A stretch of DNA of 64,000 bases from SZUA-368 sp028533045 (lineage in GTDB: Bacteria > Spirochaetota > Spirochaetia > DSM-2461), in assembly GCA_050031985.1 (NCBI GenBank), contig JBNAIG010000035.1, positions 248,001 to 312,000 of the forward strand, written 5' to 3'. Positions within the stretch are counted from its first letter, which is position 1, and every line of letters begins with the position of its first letter. The translations under genes were made by a program, and so were the position numbers. Positions 18,131-27,286 of the stretch are shown in pieces. The notes under the pieces are model-generated. The model saw only the letters and a program-made list of their open reading frames with translations. It was not told where the DNA came from and made no database searches.

Positions 18131-18807
18131 AAAACCTGCTTAACTTTTTTAAGTAGTTCTTGCTTCCCCAAGCCTTTCCCATCAATACGAAAAAGCGTTT
18201 TATAGAGAAACTCATTTTCCAAAACACTCTCTTCGGCTTTTTCAAATTTTTGTAAAGCTGCCAGTCTGTCTTCCGGATTCATTCGTTCTATACGGCTTTG
18301 AGTCCCCGTCCGTTTTTCCAAGCGGGAAAGAATCTCTTCGGGAGTTACATCAATGTGAATGATAACATCATTGGGATGCTCTTCTCTAAGGGAAGGAGGA
18401 ATCAATAGGGCTATATCCTTCTCTTCGGAACGAAAAATCAGAGAAGTAAGCGCCTGAAGCTTTCCCTGGTCAAAAAGGACAATTTTATTATGGTAGCGAT
18501 CTTTATTATAGCGCCAATAGAGGGCCCCTACATAAAGAATATTCAGATATTGTGATAAACTATCTTTCATTCCCTTTTGCCTCGACCTCTTAACAATACG
18601 CCGGGCTAATTGAAAAAGGATAGGATGGGCAAACTGAAACTTGAAAATCAACTTTAACTTATGGGCGATTCTGTGCCATTTATTCCAGCGGGCCGTATGG
18701 TAGAGCCAATTTACAACCTCATAACCCTGTTCTTTTAACCAGGATTCTAAATCCTCACAAATGGTTGATTTTCCAGAACCGGGGAGACCGGTGAATTCAA
18801 ATATCAT
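18109..18807 (-). CDS. P-loop kinase-like NTPase in the glycan cluster
   Basis: 232 residues. A Walker A motif at the extreme N-terminus (FTGLPGSGKSTICEDL, residues 4-19) is followed by a nucleotide-kinase-like layout: FDQGKLQALTSL, which may be Walker B-like, and an Arg-rich lid region (RLEKRTGTQSRIERM). It resembles thymidylate/adenylylsulfate-kinase-type small-molecule kinases. It lies 4 nt after the glycosyltransferase paralogue 2, so it is probably cotranslated with it. It may phosphorylate a sugar or glycan intermediate; the substrate is unknown. Confidence 0.65.
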   Translation of the reverse strand: MIFEFTGLPGSGKSTICEDLESWLKEQGYEVVNWLYHTARWNKWHRIAHKLKLIFKFQFAHPILFQLARRIVKRSRQKGMKDSLSQYLNILYVGALYWRYNKDRYHNKIVLFDQGKLQALTSLIFRSEEKDIALLIPPSLREEHPNDVIIHIDVTPEEILSRLEKRTGTQSRIERMNPEDRLAALQKFEKAEESVLENEFLYKTLFRIDGKGLGKQELLKKVKQVFQDNKFL

Positions 18808-18811
18808 TTAA

Positions 18812-19882
18812 TCACCCCAGGATTTCTGTAATGATTGCCTCAAACCTATCATCAAGGGCATTTATTTGAGTTTTATAGCTTTCAAAGGCATTCTCTACGA
18901 CCTCAAGTCGCTCCTTCTCATGGGCCAACCAGTATTCTCCCTTTTCGATCAGGTCGGAACAGTCCCATTTAAAGGGTATGTAAGTCTCTTCGGGCTTGAA
19001 TATATTAGGCCAGGTTTCTATATGGGACATCTCCGGTTTGAGAAGAAGAGAGCGATTATAGACAGCTTCAAAGTCACGCTTACACAATTCACCCCAACCA
19101 AAGGGGCTTAAAATGATTTTAGACTTCTTTATTTCCTTATTAAACTGATGCTGGGAAACCCGTCCGTAGAGAAAATCGGGATGGTCCTTGATTAACTCAA
19201 CAATCATCTTCCTCTGATAATGAATGGACGCAGGAGGGGGAAAGCCCATTCTCGCATTTATAGCCATAGGTTTGGGATCATCAGCTTTGGCAGCACCCTT
19301 CCAAAAATTTCTATGGTAAAATATTTTTCCCAGCTTTACATGGAAGATTCTTGATAAAGCCACTCCAGCTCGCTGTGCATAACGGGCGTTGGGAAAATCA
19401 GCAACACCAATATTCCAGGAGATTCTTAGCTTTTTAAGGTCTTCATCATTTTGAGGTAAGCTTCTATCCCGTGGATAGTCATCGGTTATTCCATAATTAT
19501 CATGATAGTACTGGGAAAAAAGCTCATCCCCGTAGAATATTTTCTTATGATTTTCTCGATCTACAAAAAGAGATTTATTATAGAAGAGATCGACATAGGG
19601 CAAAACTTCCGGGCGAATGATGGAGCCGCCGGCATTACCGTTAAAAAAAGCGATACGTCTGTACTTTTTGCGGACAGCTTTCAAAAATTCTATATCAACC
19701 TTATCGGGTTTAAGAAACCACCTAAGCATGATAAGTACTTCATTCTTATCCTTATTTAAAACATATTCAGGGTCGCTTGTATAATCAAACTGATTCTTTC
19801 TATGCTTGGAATACAAGAAAGGTTTAAGGGTGTGATATACGGAGATTCTATCGTAAATTGACAGTACGGTTATTTTTTCCAT
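18812..19882 (-). CDS. Putative glycosyltransferase, paralogue 2 of 3
   Basis: 356 residues, colinear with the genes at 12988 and 24041. Shared blocks are ITVLSIYDRISVYHTLKPF at the N-terminus, FFNGNAGGSIIRPEVLPYVD in the first half, and LSPFGWGELCKRDFEAVY with KPEMSHIETWPNIF in the second. Conservation of the SPFGWGE-RDFEA and MSH-ETWP blocks in all three copies marks the probable donor-sugar site. Gaps of 4-5 nt on each side place it in an operon between a GT4 and a P-loop kinase. Confidence 0.7.
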   Translation of the reverse strand: MEKITVLSIYDRISVYHTLKPFLYSKHRKNQFDYTSDPEYVLNKDKNEVLIMLRWFLKPDKVDIEFLKAVRKKYRRIAFFNGNAGGSIIRPEVLPYVDLFYNKSLFVDRENHKKIFYGDELFSQYYHDNYGITDDYPRDRSLPQNDEDLKKLRISWNIGVADFPNARYAQRAGVALSRIFHVKLGKIFYHRNFWKGAAKADDPKPMAINARMGFPPPASIHYQRKMIVELIKDHPDFLYGRVSQHQFNKEIKKSKIILSPFGWGELCKRDFEAVYNRSLLLKPEMSHIETWPNIFKPEETYIPFKWDCSDLIEKGEYWLAHEKERLEVVENAFESYKTQINALDDRFEAIITEILG

Positions 19883-19887
19883 GGTTA

Positions 19888-21126
19888 TTATCCTTGTTCT
19901 CCCGTTACGGAACTATACAGTTTTTCAAGCTTATCCGTTAAAACGGACATATCATAATTCTCCCGAACAAAGCTGTTACCTGCTTTTCCCATAGAGACTC
20001 GCAAATCCCTGTCCTTAAGGAGAAGGCTGATTTTATCGGCGAGAGCCTGACTATTCTTCTCGGGAACCAAAAAGCCGCTCTCTTCGTCCAAAACTCCATC
20101 GGGGATCCCGTTATGCAGGGTAGAAACCACCGGGACTCCCATAGACTGGGCTTCCTGCAAGACCAGTCCCTGCCCTTCCATATCTCCGTCGGCGGAAATA
20201 GCACTTGCCAGCACAAAAACATGGGCCTGGCTGAATTCCTGTCTGACTTCATCGGCGTTAAGTGAGCCGCAAAAGCTTATCACCGACTCGAGACCTTTTT
20301 CACTTACCAGTGCTTTTAACTGCTCCTTCATAGGCCCATCCCCCACAATATGATAGGTGAGTCCTGGGAATTCAGCCTGTAATAAACCTACCGCTTCTAT
20401 AGCCCAGGGATAACCTTTCTTCTCGACCAAACGGCCTACGGTTAATATGCGAAGCCCGTTCAGTCCCTCAGTGGGAGGGTCTTCTCTTAAGGGATAATCG
20501 GTCGTATTCAAGCCAACCGGTAAAATAGCAATATTATCAGGATCAGCCCCATTATTAGTAATTTTCCCTTTTGTAAAGGAGGTATTAGCCGTTATCAAAT
20601 CGGCTTTTTTATAGAGATGATGATAAACATCGTGCCCGTAACGTCGTGGATAACTATTAATATCCGAACCATGGTAGGTAACAATCAGTTTATCAACAAT
20701 TCCTACATCTTTAAGGAAAGAACCAACTAAACCGTTAGGTCCAAAATGGGCATGGAGGAGAGGGATTTCCTGCCCTACCAGTTTATCTAAAATAAAAAGG
20801 TTCTTCAAAGAACTTGCGGCTGTGCGATATTTCTTTTTATTTAAAGCACGAAGGCATAGTGAAGGTGCTTTTACAAAGAGCTTTAAAAAAAGCCCCAATC
20901 CTTTTACCATTCTCTTTGATAAAGAAGAGGGCAAACCAATCACCGTCCAGGCCTCCTCGCAATTAAAATTATAAAAATCGGGATGAACACGGTTCATATT
21001 TGGCTTTTTAAAGGAGATGACCTGGACCTCCCAGCCCTTCTTTTTAAGACCGACAACCTGATTCAGAATAAAGGTCTCTGAAAGGGAGGGAAAGGTATTT
21101 AAAAGTAGTGTTACACGCTTATTCAT
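19888..21126 (-). CDS. Glycosyltransferase, GT4, colanic-acid WcaL-like
   Basis: 412 residues. The N-terminus NTFPSLSETFILNQVVGL is the hallmark of the GT4 subgroup that includes WcaL/AmsK exopolysaccharide transferases. It is followed by HAHFGPNGLVGSFL and VTYHGSDINSYPRRYG. The donor half shows ILTVGRLVEKKGYPWAIEA, YHIVGDGPMKEQLKAL and EGQGLVLQEAQSMGVPVVST with the acidic pair. Start ATG has AAGGA upstream. Part of a long minus-strand run. Confidence 0.9.
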   Translation of the reverse strand: MNKRVTLLLNTFPSLSETFILNQVVGLKKKGWEVQVISFKKPNMNRVHPDFYNFNCEEAWTVIGLPSSLSKRMVKGLGLFLKLFVKAPSLCLRALNKKKYRTAASSLKNLFILDKLVGQEIPLLHAHFGPNGLVGSFLKDVGIVDKLIVTYHGSDINSYPRRYGHDVYHHLYKKADLITANTSFTKGKITNNGADPDNIAILPVGLNTTDYPLREDPPTEGLNGLRILTVGRLVEKKGYPWAIEAVGLLQAEFPGLTYHIVGDGPMKEQLKALVSEKGLESVISFCGSLNADEVRQEFSQAHVFVLASAISADGDMEGQGLVLQEAQSMGVPVVSTLHNGIPDGVLDEESGFLVPEKNSQALADKISLLLKDRDLRVSMGKAGNSFVRENYDMSVLTDKLEKLYSSVTGEQG

Positions 21127-21153
21127 TTAATAGATTCCTTCACATAGTAGTGT

Positions 21154-22248
21154 CTATGGTTCTATAAGAAGCTTTTCCCAGGGCTCAATCCAGTCAAAGT
21201 CAAAATGGGTCAATCTTTCGTTGCATAGGCCTTTAGCTTCTTGATAGTTAACAGTATCAAATAAAGGCTCAAGGCATCGGCATAAGTCTTCCACACTTCC
21301 CCCCCGAAATAGGAGCTCCTCATGGTGCAGCATAGTTTTTATCCCCGCCACATCGGTTCCAATCACCGGTGTTCCCACGAAAAGAGACTCAAGGACCGTA
21401 TTGGGAAAACTGTCGTATAGAGAGGGAGCGATGAGTAGATCTCCTTTAGAAAGAGTTTCCAGGGGGGTATCAATACGACCTTTAAAATCAACCCAATCGG
21501 GTAACTCAGTTATATCGGTTCTGGGAAAATCACCAATGAGAGTAAGGGAAAACTTATGGCCTTTTGCCCTCATTTCCTTCAAAGCCTTTAGAAGAATAAA
21601 GAATCCCTTCCTCTTATCATCACTTCCCACAAAAAGTATCTTTTTCAGCTCATTTGACTGATTCTTCCCCCGCCATTCATCTAGAAACCATGAGGCTTTA
21701 ACACTATTGGGAATGAGAATAGTTCTGGATTTCTTAAATCCATTTCTACTACAAACAGAGTCGCGGTCAAAGGCGCTTTGAAATACTAAGTGATCCACAT
21801 TGAGAGTCAGCTGTAGTTCACGGTAGCGATTTCGTAAATCGCTAATTATATTCTTTGGGGATTTATTACGCGTGATACGATTTGCCACATAATTATTGTT
21901 ACGTAACGCCACAATGAGAGGAATATTTAAGACCCGTTTCAGGTATATACCACAGGAGAGGGAGCTTTCGCCAAAGAGAAGGATCTTATTTGCATTGATA
22001 CTTTTTAGTTCTTCTAAATTGAGGTTCTTGAGTGCTTTAGTGAAAGCCCTTTGTTGGGAGTAACTATTTTCGACTTCTAAAGGATGGAGAATTATATTTG
22101 ACGGTAAGTCAAAGGGGAAATCTCTTTCCTCTCTATGGAAGAGATGCACCGTATGGTTTCTTTGGGCCAAACCGATTAATACTTCCAGATAGCGTTTTTG
22201 ACCACCGGTGCGGTAGTTTTTGCTGATGTAGATGGCGATGAGGGTCAA
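21154..22248 (-). CDS. Glycosyltransferase, GT4
   Basis: 364 residues with a TTG start whose TTGA overlaps the stop of the ABC transporter gene, giving translational coupling; GGAG lies upstream. The N-terminus IAIYISKNYRTGGQKRYLEV is an acceptor-site loop. The C-terminal half has KKILFVGSDDKRKGFFILLK, FSLTLIGDFPRTD and LLIAPSLYDSFPNTVLESLF, the GT4 donor motif. Direct coupling to the exporter supports action on the lipid-linked glycan it transports. Confidence 0.87.
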   Translation of the reverse strand: MTLIAIYISKNYRTGGQKRYLEVLIGLAQRNHTVHLFHREERDFPFDLPSNIILHPLEVENSYSQQRAFTKALKNLNLEELKSINANKILLFGESSLSCGIYLKRVLNIPLIVALRNNNYVANRITRNKSPKNIISDLRNRYRELQLTLNVDHLVFQSAFDRDSVCSRNGFKKSRTILIPNSVKASWFLDEWRGKNQSNELKKILFVGSDDKRKGFFILLKALKEMRAKGHKFSLTLIGDFPRTDITELPDWVDFKGRIDTPLETLSKGDLLIAPSLYDSFPNTVLESLFVGTPVIGTDVAGIKTMLHHEELLFRGGSVEDLCRCLEPLFDTVNYQEAKGLCNERLTHFDFDWIEPWEKLLIEP

Positions 22249-24038
22249 GCATCTGTCTCCATGGCAAGACGTTTGAATTCGGGTTCATTCTCAATAAGAA
22301 AATCGTAGTTTCCTTGATTTAGAATTTTTCCATCTTTCATGAGGATAATCCTATCACAGTCTTTAACAGTTGAGAGTCTATGGGCCACAATTATCAGTGT
22401 TTTTTCACCGGATAAGCGGTTGATAGAATCCATAATGGCCTTTTCAGTGAGATTATCCATGGCGCTTGTTGCTTCATCAAAAATCAAAACATCAGGTTGA
22501 TGATAAAGAGCTCTCGCGATAACGATTCGTTGGGCTTGTCCCCCGGAGAGTTTTACGCCCCTCTCACCAGCTTGTGTTTTATATCCTTCAGGCATATTCA
22601 TGATGGTATTATGGATTTCTGCTGAGCGAGCAGCAGCCTCTAAGCGTTCTTGGTCAATTTCAGAAGGTTTGATACCAAAGGCAATGTTCTCAGCAATAGT
22701 ACCATCGAGAAGATATACATCCTGAGATACTAACCCAAGGTTTTTTCTCCATCCGGATATGTTTTCTTTAGTCAGTTTACAACCATCTATGGAAATATAA
22801 CCTGAATCTGGTTCAAGAAGCCCCATAAGAAGATTTAGCAATGTTGTTTTTCCTGATCCGGAAAATCCAACAAGACCAATTTTTTCGCATGACTTAATCT
22901 CCAGACTAAACCTATTTAAAACAACATCGATTGATTCGGGATAGGCAAAAGATACTTGTTCAATATTGATTTTATCTTTGAGATGAATAATACCATGATC
23001 TTTTTTTTCTTCGTATGAATATGTCTGTAGACTATACTTAAGTTTTTCAAGAGATTCCATTTTAGTTGTAATTGCATTTACGGAACGCGATATCTTTTGT
23101 AATGTTGGCATTAAGCGATAACCGGCAAAAGCATACAACGAAATACTTGGAAGAAGCTCCTGAATATTAATACCAGTCGAATTCAGCAATATTATCATTA
23201 TGCCAAATATAACAAAGAGGAATGTTTCAACAAAGTAACGAGGTATAACGCCATAAACATCTGACCGAAATGTATTTCTGGCAACCTCCAATGCTACTTT
23301 TTTATATCGTTCTAAGTAATACTCTTCCTTTTCACGTATTTTGACTTCTTTAATTCCACCAAAAATATTATTTAGAAGAGTGAAACGAGACTTGTCCAAG
23401 CGGAATCTCTTTTTACCTAAAAATCTTAATCTCTGTCTAAAGAATAAATACATAAGAAAATATAACCCACCAAGAACAAACAACATTATTAATGCAGCCT
23501 TCCAGCTTTCAAGAGCTAATAGAATAACAAGACCTAATGCAAGAACAGAATTTGTAAACGTCAAAAGTAAGTTATAAATTATCCCTCTTGCAACAAAAAT
23601 AACTTCTTGAATAATGAGTCTTGGAAAATCTGAACTATTTCGATTAACAAACCAAGTGTATTCTTGAGATAAAAAACTTTGTAATAGACGTGTACTCATT
23701 GATCTATAGATTCTTGTATAAAAACGCGTTGTTTGAGCAAAGGTAAATAAACTAAAGCAATTTTTTCCTATTGTTAAAAAAATAAAACCAATTGCCACCA
23801 AATGTAATAAACTGGTAGAAGTAAAGCCAGTTAAATCTGAAATTATCTGAACAGGCCTGGACGAGACATTACCTACAGCAACCGATAAAAGAGGTGAAAT
23901 AGCGCCAACCCCCAGCATTTCAAGGAATGAATTTGCTACCATAATAATTAAAAGAATATGATAGCTTCTCTTTTCCCTCTTCGTAAAAAGAGATTGTATT
24001 GTTGAAATTAGCCTATAAAATGATTTAAAATTTTTCAT
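22245..24038 (-). CDS. ABC exporter, fused permease-ATPase (MsbA/PglK-like flippase)
   Basis: 597 residues: an N-terminal half-transporter membrane domain with about six helices (residues ~25-330) and a C-terminal ATPase. The ATPase shows Walker A GFSGSGKTTLLNLL, Q-loop region VSQDVYLLDGT, signature LSGGQAQRIVIARAL, Walker B DVLIFDEATSAMD and the switch His in IIVAHRLST. Exporters of this type flip lipid-linked glycans (PglK, WlaB) or lipid A (MsbA) across the inner membrane. Position among glycosyltransferases, and the absence of any Wzx-like flippase in the window, favour a glycan substrate. That choice is inference. Confidence 0.88.
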   Translation of the reverse strand: MKNFKSFYRLISTIQSLFTKREKRSYHILLIIMVANSFLEMLGVGAISPLLSVAVGNVSSRPVQIISDLTGFTSTSLLHLVAIGFIFLTIGKNCFSLFTFAQTTRFYTRIYRSMSTRLLQSFLSQEYTWFVNRNSSDFPRLIIQEVIFVARGIIYNLLLTFTNSVLALGLVILLALESWKAALIMLFVLGGLYFLMYLFFRQRLRFLGKKRFRLDKSRFTLLNNIFGGIKEVKIREKEEYYLERYKKVALEVARNTFRSDVYGVIPRYFVETFLFVIFGIMIILLNSTGINIQELLPSISLYAFAGYRLMPTLQKISRSVNAITTKMESLEKLKYSLQTYSYEEKKDHGIIHLKDKINIEQVSFAYPESIDVVLNRFSLEIKSCEKIGLVGFSGSGKTTLLNLLMGLLEPDSGYISIDGCKLTKENISGWRKNLGLVSQDVYLLDGTIAENIAFGIKPSEIDQERLEAAARSAEIHNTIMNMPEGYKTQAGERGVKLSGGQAQRIVIARALYHQPDVLIFDEATSAMDNLTEKAIMDSINRLSGEKTLIIVAHRLSTVKDCDRIILMKDGKILNQGNYDFLIENEPEFKRLAMETDA

Positions 24039-24040
24039 GA

Positions 24041-25105
24041 TTAACTAATTAATTCCAAAACAGAAGAAACCTTCTCTTCAAGTTGTGTAAAAGCTGAAAG
24101 ATACACATCCAATGCATTTTCCGATAAATATTTAATTAACTGAGGATTTTCCATTAATTCTAAACTTTTTTCCTTTAAATCTCTACTATCCCAATCAACA
24201 GGCCAATAAGTCTCATTTTCCCTATAAAGATTTGGCCAAGTTTCTATATGAGACATATTTGGTTTAATAAGAACAGACTTATTAATTATAGCCTCAAAAT
24301 CACGAAAACATACTTCCCCCCAACCAAATGGACTAAAAGTAGCCATTACTGTTGAAAGCTCTCGGTTGTATTGTCTAATTGGAACCCTTCCCGTTAAAAA
24401 CAGTGGATTTTCTTTAACCGTCTTTTCATAAATTTTTCTGTGAAAAGCCACAGTATTCCGATCAAACTTCATCCCGTAACGAGCACTAATTTTATGATCT
24501 GATGGGATTTTGCTTTTATACTTAGTTGGACTTTTGTATAGCAATTTTATTCCATGCAATCCAAAATAAGGATGTATTCGTCGAGCTAATCCATTCCTAT
24601 GTTTTGCTTTAGGATAACATCCTATACCTAAATTCCATAAAGGATGCATTTTTTCCAAATACTTCTCGTCTAAGGGCTCTCGAATATTTTCATTATCATC
24701 AACAACGCGATATCTATTATGATAATAATCAGAATAAGCCCTTCTTCCATAAGCGGACTTAAGATATAATCCTTTATCACGATACATCTGTTTCTTCAAA
24801 TAATAATCAATAAAAGGGAATACTGTATTGTTCAATTCATCAGCGCTTGCCGTATCATCAAGATAAATAACCCTTTTATACCGGTCTCTTATCCTTTGTA
24901 GAATGTTATGATCCTCTGCTATTTCTCTTCTTTTAAAAAAGCGAACAAGAATAAGGCTTTCTTCCTCAGATCTATTAAGAACATAGTCAAGATCAGTAGT
25001 GAAATAGAATAACTGTCTATATTTTTTGATTGTTAAAAGAGGATATAATGTATAAAAAAGAGTTATATCATCTTCTAAATAGTAAATACAAATTTTAGAT
25101 GCCAT
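24041..25105 (-). CDS. Putative glycosyltransferase, paralogue 3 of 3
   Basis: 354 residues, the most divergent of the three copies. It keeps FSPFGWGEVCFRDFEAII and KPNMSHIETWPNLY and the SDYYHNRY segment. The FNGNAGG block of the other two is replaced by YLDDTASADELN. The N-terminus KICIYYLEDDITLFYTLYPL aligns with the DRIS-YHTL region. It ends 2 nt before the ABC exporter start. The change in the N-terminal block suggests a different acceptor from its paralogues. Confidence 0.65.
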   Translation of the reverse strand: MASKICIYYLEDDITLFYTLYPLLTIKKYRQLFYFTTDLDYVLNRSEEESLILVRFFKRREIAEDHNILQRIRDRYKRVIYLDDTASADELNNTVFPFIDYYLKKQMYRDKGLYLKSAYGRRAYSDYYHNRYRVVDDNENIREPLDEKYLEKMHPLWNLGIGCYPKAKHRNGLARRIHPYFGLHGIKLLYKSPTKYKSKIPSDHKISARYGMKFDRNTVAFHRKIYEKTVKENPLFLTGRVPIRQYNRELSTVMATFSPFGWGEVCFRDFEAIINKSVLIKPNMSHIETWPNLYRENETYWPVDWDSRDLKEKSLELMENPQLIKYLSENALDVYLSAFTQLEEKVSSVLELIS

Positions 25106-25165
25106 TGTAAACCAACCTCAAAGCTCCATTATCTATTATGCTTTAATAGACACATAATACAATTT

Positions 25166-26305
25166 TCAGATTTTTTTAACAAGTTTCGATTCTTTTACGA
25201 CCAGCTCAAATACTTCAGTTTCCCAAATGGAATCTACGTTTTTACAGGAATATTGATTAACGACTTCCCTCGTATTCTTAATATATGACTTACAAATATC
25301 CTCATCTTCTAACCATCTAATAATGCGTTCAGACAGTAAATGTATATCACCATAAGGAACTAATTCTCCATTATACCCGTGCTTAATCAAATCTCTAACA
25401 CCAGGAGCATCATAAGCAAGTACGGGCGTACCTACAGCTAAGGATTCAATAACAGCCATCCCAAATCCTTCCAACTGTGAAGTAGAAATTGAAAAGTCAG
25501 CTTGCTCAAGGTAGGACAATACGCTATTTGTTCTACCCGGCAAACTAACACATTCAAGGAGATCCTCCCTCTGAATTATTGATTCTAAGTTAGCCCTTTC
25601 CTCACCCTCTCCAATAATAACAAGATGAAAACCTGACCCTTTAGACTTAACCTCTTTTATTGCCTTAATTAAATGATCAAATGATTTTAGAGGAATTAAC
25701 CTTCCAACAGAAATTATTATCTTCTTACCATCCAGGTTCTGCCCTGTAAATTCATTTAAAGGTTCCACCTGATCTTTTTTTTCACTAACATCAATTGGAT
25801 TAGGAATTGCAACAACATCAGTTTCATAAACCTTTGGGATAGTCATCAGTAATTCACGTTTAATTGATTCAGATAGAACTACTAATTTAAAAGCTCTTGG
25901 ATACAAAAGCTTTCTTAATAAAGAAATATGTACCGGGACATCACTCCTGTTGATTAGCGAACTTTCCGATAAAACCAAGGGAATATGACTCCCCCAAAGA
26001 GCGAAACTTGAATAAATATTAGCCTTATGTATAAATGAAATAACAATATCTGGTTGAATGTTTTTCGTTACAGACTTAATCTTTTTTATTATTGAGAATT
26101 GAGCTTTCAAGTTCCAAATCTTTCGTTTCCGACCTTCCATATCGTATCTTACAACTAATGGAGAAACTTTATAAAAATCCTTATTTTTGTTACTAAATGT
26201 CAACAGATGGATTTCATGGGATTTACACCAACGAGCCGTCATATCTGCGACAACATGTTCCGCTCCCCCCGAAGTCATTGATGGAATAATAATAAGTATT
26301 TTCAT
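25166..26305 (-). CDS. Glycosyltransferase, GT4
   Basis: 379 residues. The N-terminus ILIIIPSMTSGGAEHVVADM has the GGAE acceptor loop common in N-acetylhexosamine and galactosyl GT4 enzymes. The donor half shows KIIISVGRLIPLKSFDHLIK, FHLVIIGEGEERANLES and FSISTSQLEGFGMAVIESLA with the acidic pair. Start codon follows AAAGGT and directly abuts the stop codon of the upstream GT2. Sugar specificity unknown. Confidence 0.9.
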   Translation of the reverse strand: MKILIIIPSMTSGGAEHVVADMTARWCKSHEIHLLTFSNKNKDFYKVSPLVVRYDMEGRKRKIWNLKAQFSIIKKIKSVTKNIQPDIVISFIHKANIYSSFALWGSHIPLVLSESSLINRSDVPVHISLLRKLLYPRAFKLVVLSESIKRELLMTIPKVYETDVVAIPNPIDVSEKKDQVEPLNEFTGQNLDGKKIIISVGRLIPLKSFDHLIKAIKEVKSKGSGFHLVIIGEGEERANLESIIQREDLLECVSLPGRTNSVLSYLEQADFSISTSQLEGFGMAVIESLAVGTPVLAYDAPGVRDLIKHGYNGELVPYGDIHLLSERIIRWLEDEDICKSYIKNTREVVNQYSCKNVDSIWETEVFELVVKESKLVKKI

Positions 26306-27283
26306 TTATTTACCTTTAAAAAAGAACAACCTGACAATCTTCTTTTGTAATCTCCCGGGAAGAACCGCGAAAAAAATCAATATAGCCGTGAAAATAAGAT
26401 CTTGAGATTTGTACAAGTGTTTCAAATCTCTCATCTGCAATTTACCGTGAAATACCATTTGTTTATAAAGAGATTTTTTCTCATAATTTGATTGCTTCTT
26501 TATAATTGAACATAATCCACGACCATATTTACACCTCAAGTCGGTATTCTGCAAAATGTCCTTATATGTCTTTTCATGACATGGGGTTAAACTTTTTGGA
26601 GTATCAATAGTCACCATATTTACAGTATCGCGATAGTATACCGCACCAATAAAGGGTGTCCAATACAGATCAGTAACCATAAGCAATCGTAACCAAGTAT
26701 CCCTATCGCCTCCTCTTACACATCTTTTATGAGGAAACCCTCCTATTTCTAGAAGTAAATTTTTACTTACACAAACCGAAGAGGTCTGTATAGGATTTTG
26801 CCCCATTCCACCTGCGATTGAATATTCTAATAGATCAAATATCTTTATGTCATTTTGCTTATTTTTTTTACTATAAGGATCTAACGTTTCAATACCATCT
26901 TCTGAAACTCGTTTTTGTGCAGTTGCAATAAATTTACATTCGCAATTATTTTCAATGATTTGATGGTATTCATCTAGTAACCCCGGATACCACTCATCAT
27001 CGGCATCGAGAAAAGCTATCCACTTGCCCCTTGATTCATGAATCCCAAGGTTTCTTGCCGCATACCCTCCTGGTCCAGGTTCATCCCTTTCTAAAACAAT
27101 GGCATTTTGTACTTCTTTGAGAATATCTCGAATAATGCTCAAACTATTATCTGTTGAAGCATCATCGATAACAATAAGCTCATAATCCTTATTTGATTGA
27201 TTAAGAACAGATTCGATAGCTCGTTGAATATGAGGAGCTTTATTGTATGCAGGTATTACAACAGAAAAGAGAGGATTATTCAT
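26306..27283 (-). CDS. Glycosyltransferase family 2
   Basis: 325 residues, GT-A fold. The nucleotide-binding segment FSVVIPAYNKAPHIQRAIES and VIDDASTDNS is followed by ARNLGIHESRGKWIAFLDAD with the metal-binding DAD at about residue 95. A C-terminal hydrophobic tail (IFTAILIFFAVLPGRL) may associate with the inner membrane. It sits 3 nt after the fucosyltransferase stop and abuts the next GT4 start, so it is one operon. Acceptor and donor unknown. Confidence 0.88.
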   Translation of the reverse strand: MNNPLFSVVIPAYNKAPHIQRAIESVLNQSNKDYELIVIDDASTDNSLSIIRDILKEVQNAIVLERDEPGPGGYAARNLGIHESRGKWIAFLDADDEWYPGLLDEYHQIIENNCECKFIATAQKRVSEDGIETLDPYSKKNKQNDIKIFDLLEYSIAGGMGQNPIQTSSVCVSKNLLLEIGGFPHKRCVRGGDRDTWLRLLMVTDLYWTPFIGAVYYRDTVNMVTIDTPKSLTPCHEKTYKDILQNTDLRCKYGRGLCSIIKKQSNYEKKSLYKQMVFHGKLQMRDLKHLYKSQDLIFTAILIFFAVLPGRLQKKIVRLFFFKGK

Positions 27284-27286
27284 ATG

